NCBI GenBank assembly: GCA_949126835.1
Contig: OX421494.1
Location: forward strand, 21,454,196 to 21,518,195
Direction of reading: 5' to 3'
Length of the DNA stretch: 64,000 nucleotides
From: Anisus vortex
Lineage: Eukaryota; Mollusca; Gastropoda; Planorbidae
The first letter of the stretch is position 1. Each line of letters begins with the position of its first letter. Made by a program: the position numbers and the translations under genes. The notes under the pieces were generated by a model. It saw only the letters and a program-made list of their open reading frames with translations. It ran no database searches and was not told the DNA's origin. Shown one piece after another: positions 59,929-64,000 of this stretch.

Positions 59929-59932
<4 letters not shown>
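59725..59932 (-). repeat. Left arm of 2.4-kb inverted repeat
   Basis: The segment from CATCGTCACAAGACGCCAC (59786) to ATAGGCCTACAATCAC (59932) is the reverse complement of 61978-62130 with very few differences; beyond it a poly-C tract corresponds to the poly-G tract at 62120-62150. Confidence 0.88.

Positions 59933-59962
<30 letters not shown>
59933..59962. repeat. Poly-A tract
   Basis: About 30 A residues directly after the inverted-repeat arm. Confidence 0.9.
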
Positions 59963-59963
<1 letters not shown>

Positions 59964-60542
59964 TACCCACAGAATTTAAAAAAGAGAAGAAAAGAAGAGA
60001 AAGAACTTTTTTTTTAAAGAAATTCCGTTTGCTGAGGATATAACCATCGAGCGTGGTGTTTTAATAGTTGAGAGGAAGAAATTAAAAAAGAATAGAGCTT
60101 TCCTATAACGTATCATATTTTGTAATTGACACATAGTTACAGTAAATAAAAATGTTGAAAGTCTATTTTTTTTTCTCTTTTAAAAATGTCTATATTGGCG
60201 ATTTATCTCGTCTTTCAAAATTAAAACGAAGAAGAATTGAGTCCTATAGAAGCATTCGCATTGATTCTATAAATATTTTTCGACACTAGATACTCATCCC
60301 GAAAATGAGCAGTAGATGCAATCAATTTTGCAGAAATTCCCATCACTAATAGTTGCTAGTGAAAATCGTGAATGGTTAAAAAAAAAATACTGCACTATTA
60401 TACATTGTGTGTATCCTGAGGCACAGGATTTTCTCATTCTTAGTTCTTCTATTAATCTGGAAAACTTTCTAAAAGTGGGGCCTTTTTCCTAAAAGTTCGC
60501 TCCCCCTAGCGTCAAAACCTGGCTACGCCACTGCTTCTAATA

Positions 60543-60545
60543 GTA

Positions 60546-60576
<31 letters not shown>

Positions 60577-60606
60577 AAGAGAGTGAGTGAGTGTTTGTGT
60601 GTGTGT
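60543..60606. repeat. (TG)n(AG)n microsatellite
   Basis: TG runs flank a GAGAGAGA stretch. Confidence 0.9.
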
Positions 60607-60939
60607 TTTAACCTTTCAAAAATTACAACGTTGCATTTCAAAGGGTGTGTCGTTGTGTATTGTATAGATTGTATAGATTTTGTTTAACGGGTTTTCCCGG
60701 AAAAAAAAGGTTGACTTGTGATGTGATCACCTGACAGTCATGAGGATTGATCGGGCGGACTAAATTTAACAGGCGTTGGGCTGTTCCTTTATATTTTAAA
60801 TATTAACGTGTATTCGGACTTTAAAAACCCTCCCTTTACGTACCACCCTTTATAGTAATGTACGTACAGATATCTACAGTATATACTTACACAGGCACAA
60901 ATGTTTAGCAATAAAACAATAGGTGTACATTAAAAAAAA

Positions 60940-61121
60940 ATGAAATATTGTTTTTGTACTGTAATATCTTGGGTCTTCATATTCATATATCGCGACATTT
61001 TGGAAATTTTCGGGAAAATCCGCAATAATGGCCTATTTTCAAATAAAATATTATATTGAAAAAAATCCGTGAAATCGTGAATCCGCGAATGTCGAACCGC
61101 GAAGTATCGAGGGTTCACTGT
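60940..61121. mobile_element. Tigger/pogo-like transposon end
   Basis: The segment GAATGTCGAACCGCGAAGTA followed by TCGAGGGTTCACTGTA is the typical terminal wording of Tigger-type elements, which end at TA. The other end was not found, so this is a fragment. Confidence 0.5.
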
Positions 61122-61496
61122 AGTGCAATCTTATGTAATAGTGGCACCCCAAAGTAGCTAACAGTAAACATTTCATCATGCGGTCGTATCACCTTCCACC
61201 TCTCACCCCCACCCAAACAAACAAACAAAAAAGCCCCAACCCGGCTTGTTGTATTCAAGTACTTTCAAAAAATAGAATCATAATCTTAGAGAAAGGGTTA
61301 GCCGGTTCAGTCATGTGGTCTATTGGGTCACGTGGTTTTATGGTCGCATAGCACAAGATCTAATATTTGTGTTTACTTAGTACGTTCATTGAATACAGAC
61401 TACACGTATAATGTAGGCCTAATATCCAATTCGCTTATAACATGTTTGATTTTACTTTCACTTTTTTGTTTTTTTTAAGTAGTTGAGGCAGATAAC

Positions 61497-61603
61497 CCCA
61501 GCGGGCACACCACCTCGTATCGTCATGGAAAAGACGTGGAAACTACGATAACACGTGGAAACCACGTTTTCTCCCCGGTCGATGCGACGTGATGTGCCCG
61601 CTG
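61497..61603. mobile_element. Short MITE with CCCAGCGGGCACA ends
   Basis: Left CCCAGCGGGCACACCACCTC and right GACGTGATGTGCCCGCTG, with internal GTGGAAAC and CACGTGG repeats. Sister of 48411-48517. Confidence 0.85.
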
Positions 61604-61977
61604 TGTAAAGGAGTTGTTGGGCGAAGACCTAACAAACGTTTTAGGATTTTCGTACTCAACGAATCGTAGGTCTAACAATCACCCTCCCCAACAAACACAC
61701 TTACATAATTAAAATCAACTGGGAAGATGAGTGAGGGGAGAGATCAGGTGCGTTGAACCGTACATTGTATTTTAGATGGGGGCCCGGGGGAGGGGCATGA
61801 ATGACGCCACGCACATAAAAGAGAGAGGGGGTCGAACATTTGTAACAATATGTATATGTGACGAGTCGGAGAGGAGAATATTTTTAAAAACAATATGAGA
61901 TCACGTAAATTAGAATATGCGTATAGGGCAACTTCTTAAATGAAATGTCCAGTTTAAATTTACAAATCTTATTTAAC

Positions 61978-62195
61978 TACAGTGATTGTAGGCCTATATT
62001 TATAACAATCAAAGTCAATTCAACCATGCCAAAATGCCTATTTGGAAATATGGAGTGTGTGACGTCAAATTTAAAAATAAAGGGCGGGAGGTCTGACTTT
62101 TTGTGGCGTCTTGTGACGATGGGGGGAGGAAAGGGAAAGGGGGGGGGGAATACAAATTGACCGAAATCGCATCACGTCATTTATGGACGGGTGTG
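61978..62195 (+). repeat. Right arm of the inverted repeat plus MITE end
   Basis: GTGATTGTAGGCCTATATTT through GTGGCGTCTTGTGACGATGG is the complement of the arm at 59786-59932. It continues through poly-G into AATTGACCGAAATCGC and ATCACGTCATTTATGGACGG, an end also seen at 22900-22945. Confidence 0.88.
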
Positions 62196-62199
62196 CCAA

Positions 62200-63095
62200 C
62201 CTTGGAATCGACCCCAGGCTGCACACGCTCGTGATACGCCACCATTTGTATTACAAATACATTTTTTACACACAAAGAACAACTCGTGGTCGGGGGGGAT
62301 CAGTCATGTGGTAGTGACAGGCCGATCTTATGATTATGACAGGAGACATACAGCCCACGAAAAATGGGGGAAACTGAAACTACACGGACCGCGGATTCAA
62401 TGAACCGGATAAGTTCTCCAGGTGAATGGGGTGAAAGAAGTGGGAGGGGTGTAGACGGAAATACCTGTTCGGAAAAAAAGCCCACTCGGTTTTCCCGCAA
62501 GTTATCTAATAAAAGGCTCAGACTCAGACTATATAGGGCCTACATCTTGCGACTTAGCGTTAATATTAATATTGGAATTGATTGGGCATACAACTTGATC
62601 GGAGCTGATATTTAAAAAAGAAAACATTCAGCTTACGTGTTAAACTCAAGAATCGGTTTCTCTTGGTAGTTCAAATACTTACAAAAAGGTAGGCCATGCT
62701 TATAATTCACTGTGCTTGTGTTTTTGTGTCTAGTCTGCATGAGTGTATGTTGTAGCCTACACAGCATGCGATAATCTTTCGTGAAATCTATGCATATTAC
62801 TATTCTGGGGATCTCTTGTTCATACGGTCCGACATAAACAATAAACATAGGCCTATGTAGATCTAGGCCAATATTTTATTTTTACCAGAGACCTGCGGTC
62901 AGCTCTAATGGATATCCAAGATTAGTAAAGACTGCTGAGCTATATATAGGCCTACTAGCCACATTGTGCCTTAACTTGTAAATTCCATATATCTGCTTTA
63001 TCAGCGCTATAGATATTTAATTTAATATCTGCACAATAAAAATAGATAACTATCTAGGCTTATTGTTCCTTTAGTTTCTACAGTATTGGTGAAGA
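62200..63095. other. Non-coding stretch
   Basis: The small frames at 62191-62615 overlap one another on both strands and lack recognised motifs. Confidence 0.4.
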
Positions 63096-63104
63096 AGAGT
63101 TGAT

Positions 63105-63244
63105 TAGTGTGCAGACGTCGCAGAGTTGATGCGTGTACAGACGCCGTAGAGTTGATTAGAGTGTAGAAGCCGCAGAGTTGATTATTGAGTAGACGCCGCA
63201 GAGTTGATTAGTGTGCAGACACCCCTAAGTTGATTAGTGCCCAG
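63105..63244. repeat. About 30-bp tandem repeat (GCAGAGTTGATTAGTGTGCAGACGC)n
   Basis: Five to six diverged copies; the array resumes at 63514-63545 after a SINE insertion. Confidence 0.85.
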
Positions 63245-63513
63245 TAAAGTAAAGACCGAGTTGATCCATAGGTCCGGTGAAGCAGCGTTCACCAGTTTCT
63301 GTGGCCACGGCATACTAGGTGATTGTGTGGCCAGCACTATGCACAGCCGCCTTTACTTTACTCCAACTAAGGTCAGGTAGGCCTACCCATCAGAGCTGGG
63401 TAGACTCAGGGACACCCTCAAGTCCTGGGAAAAAAATCCCGGCTCCACCAGTATTCGAACCCAGGACCTTTGGATCGCCAGTCGAACGCGCTGCCGATCG
63501 GCTACCGTGCCCC
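63245..63513 (-). mobile_element. SINE family 1, full copy with 20-bp TSD
   Basis: Minus-strand head GGGGCACGGTAGCCGATCGG (A box), then GTCCTGGGTTCGAATAC (B box), body and a short tail TCTTTACTTTA. The 20 bases CTAAGTTGATTAGTGCCCAG flank it on both sides (63225-63244 and 63514-63533), a LINE-type target duplication. It is the best-preserved copy. Confidence 0.93.
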
Positions 63514-63651
63514 CTAAGTTGATTAGTGCCCAGACACCGCAGCTGCACAATAACTGACATAGTTTACGACAGCAGCATGTGTTGACCAAGGTAACAAACT
63601 GCGTCAATGGGCTCGAACTTTTTAATGTTATGTAAGGTGTAGGCTTAGATA

Positions 63652-63915
63652 GGAAGCACGATGGCCAATCGAGCAACAGCGTGTTCGGCTGGCGTCGGCT
63701 TCCGAAGGTTCTGGGTTCGAATCGTGGAGAAGGCTAGGATCTGTTTCCGGGACTGGAGGGTGTGTCTGAGTCTACCCAGCTTCGCTAGGTACCTGACATT
63801 TGTTGAGGTAAAGTAAAGGCGGTTGGGCATTGAGTTGCCCACACAATCCTTAGTAGCCTATATGATTGGGCCACAGAAACTCTGCACCACCGGCCCTATG
63901 GATCAATTATTATTG
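63652..63915 (+). mobile_element. SINE family 1, plus strand
   Basis: Head GCACGATGGCCAATCGAGCA (A-box region) and GGTTCTGGGTTCGAATCG (B box), then the body with GGGACTGGAGGGTGTGTCTG and AGTAAAGGCGGTTGGGC. It lies only about 140 bases from the minus-strand copy. Confidence 0.88.
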
Positions 63916-64000
63916 GGTCCTACGGGTACGGTAGGCCTACATAACTTTTTTTTTTTTTTACCTTATTAGGCTTATAGATAAGCTTAGTTTAATCTATCTT

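Larger units (their letters stand above)
53776..60533. mobile_element. Large nested hAT-type element, CAGTRGCGTAGCCAGG ends
   Basis: The left end is CAGTAGCGTAGCCAGGGGG and the right end is CCTGGCTACGCCACTG. Flanks CTTCTAAA and CTTCTAAT (7 of 8) fit one 8-base duplication at both sides of a 6.76-kb interval. Most of the interval is other elements inserted later (54624-56541, 56931-59153, 57172-57350). A related short copy with the same termini type lies at about 57405-57802. No transposase for the outer element was recognised. Confidence 0.72.

Overview
This is eukaryotic, AT-rich, repeat-dominated DNA from an invertebrate. Small intron-split secreted Cys-rich genes, RTE- and CR1/L2-like LINE tails, many hAT elements with exact 8-bp target duplications, tRNA-headed SINEs and a very frequent TAGGCCTA word suggest a mollusc, most likely a heterobranch (pulmonate-type) snail. 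The taxon is inferred from repeat style and is not proven. There is no operon, prokaryotic signal or CRISPR array.

Host genes are sparse. (1) On the plus strand at 1.9-12.4 kb and 27.8-31.9 kb are exons of a family of small secreted cysteine-rich proteins resembling single-domain von Willebrand factor type C (SVWC/VWC-like) proteins. One gene (27.8-31.7 kb) is complete with three exons and 130 aa. A second set has two symmetric middle exons (1955-2080 and 10556-10684) and a last exon (12128-12285), with no first exon recognised. (2) At 13182-13417 is a first exon with a signal peptide and a strong splice donor, family unknown. (3) On the minus strand, 47.07-37.76 kb, is a three-exon bZIP transcription factor (about 246 aa, C/EBP-like) with an acidic N-terminal exon, a basic-region exon and a leucine-zipper exon. 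A 4.5-kb minisatellite begins exactly at the end of its first coding exon.

The rest is mobile and tandem DNA. Large arrays lie at 2.1-4.7, 10.7-11.85, 21.0-21.5, 24.15-24.85, 42.05-46.5, 50.2-50.66 and 53.2-53.56 kb; because their sequences lack stops they make long spurious ORFs. DNA transposons include hAT copies with exact target-site duplications at 25.3-27.2, 33.6-35.2 and 54.6-56.5 kb, a decayed hAT at 35.9-37.5 kb, and a multi-level nest between 53.8 and 60.5 kb. LINE 3' ends occur at 4.7-5.4, 12.5, 14.0-14.3, 17.8-18.4, 32.5-33.0, 33.3-33.6/35.2 and 35.2-35.8 kb. A Helitron fragment lies at 6.9-7.1 kb. SINEs, short MITEs and two large inverted repeats are scattered throughout.

The most notable pattern is that in both gene families long simple-sequence arrays start at, or within about 25 bases of, 5' splice sites. 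In one case the array plus a LINE fragment is bracketed by a 39-bp direct copy of the exon end and donor. No conventional multi-gene 'system' is visible; the interest lies in array birth at splice sites, nested transposons and a tandemly duplicated secreted-peptide locus.
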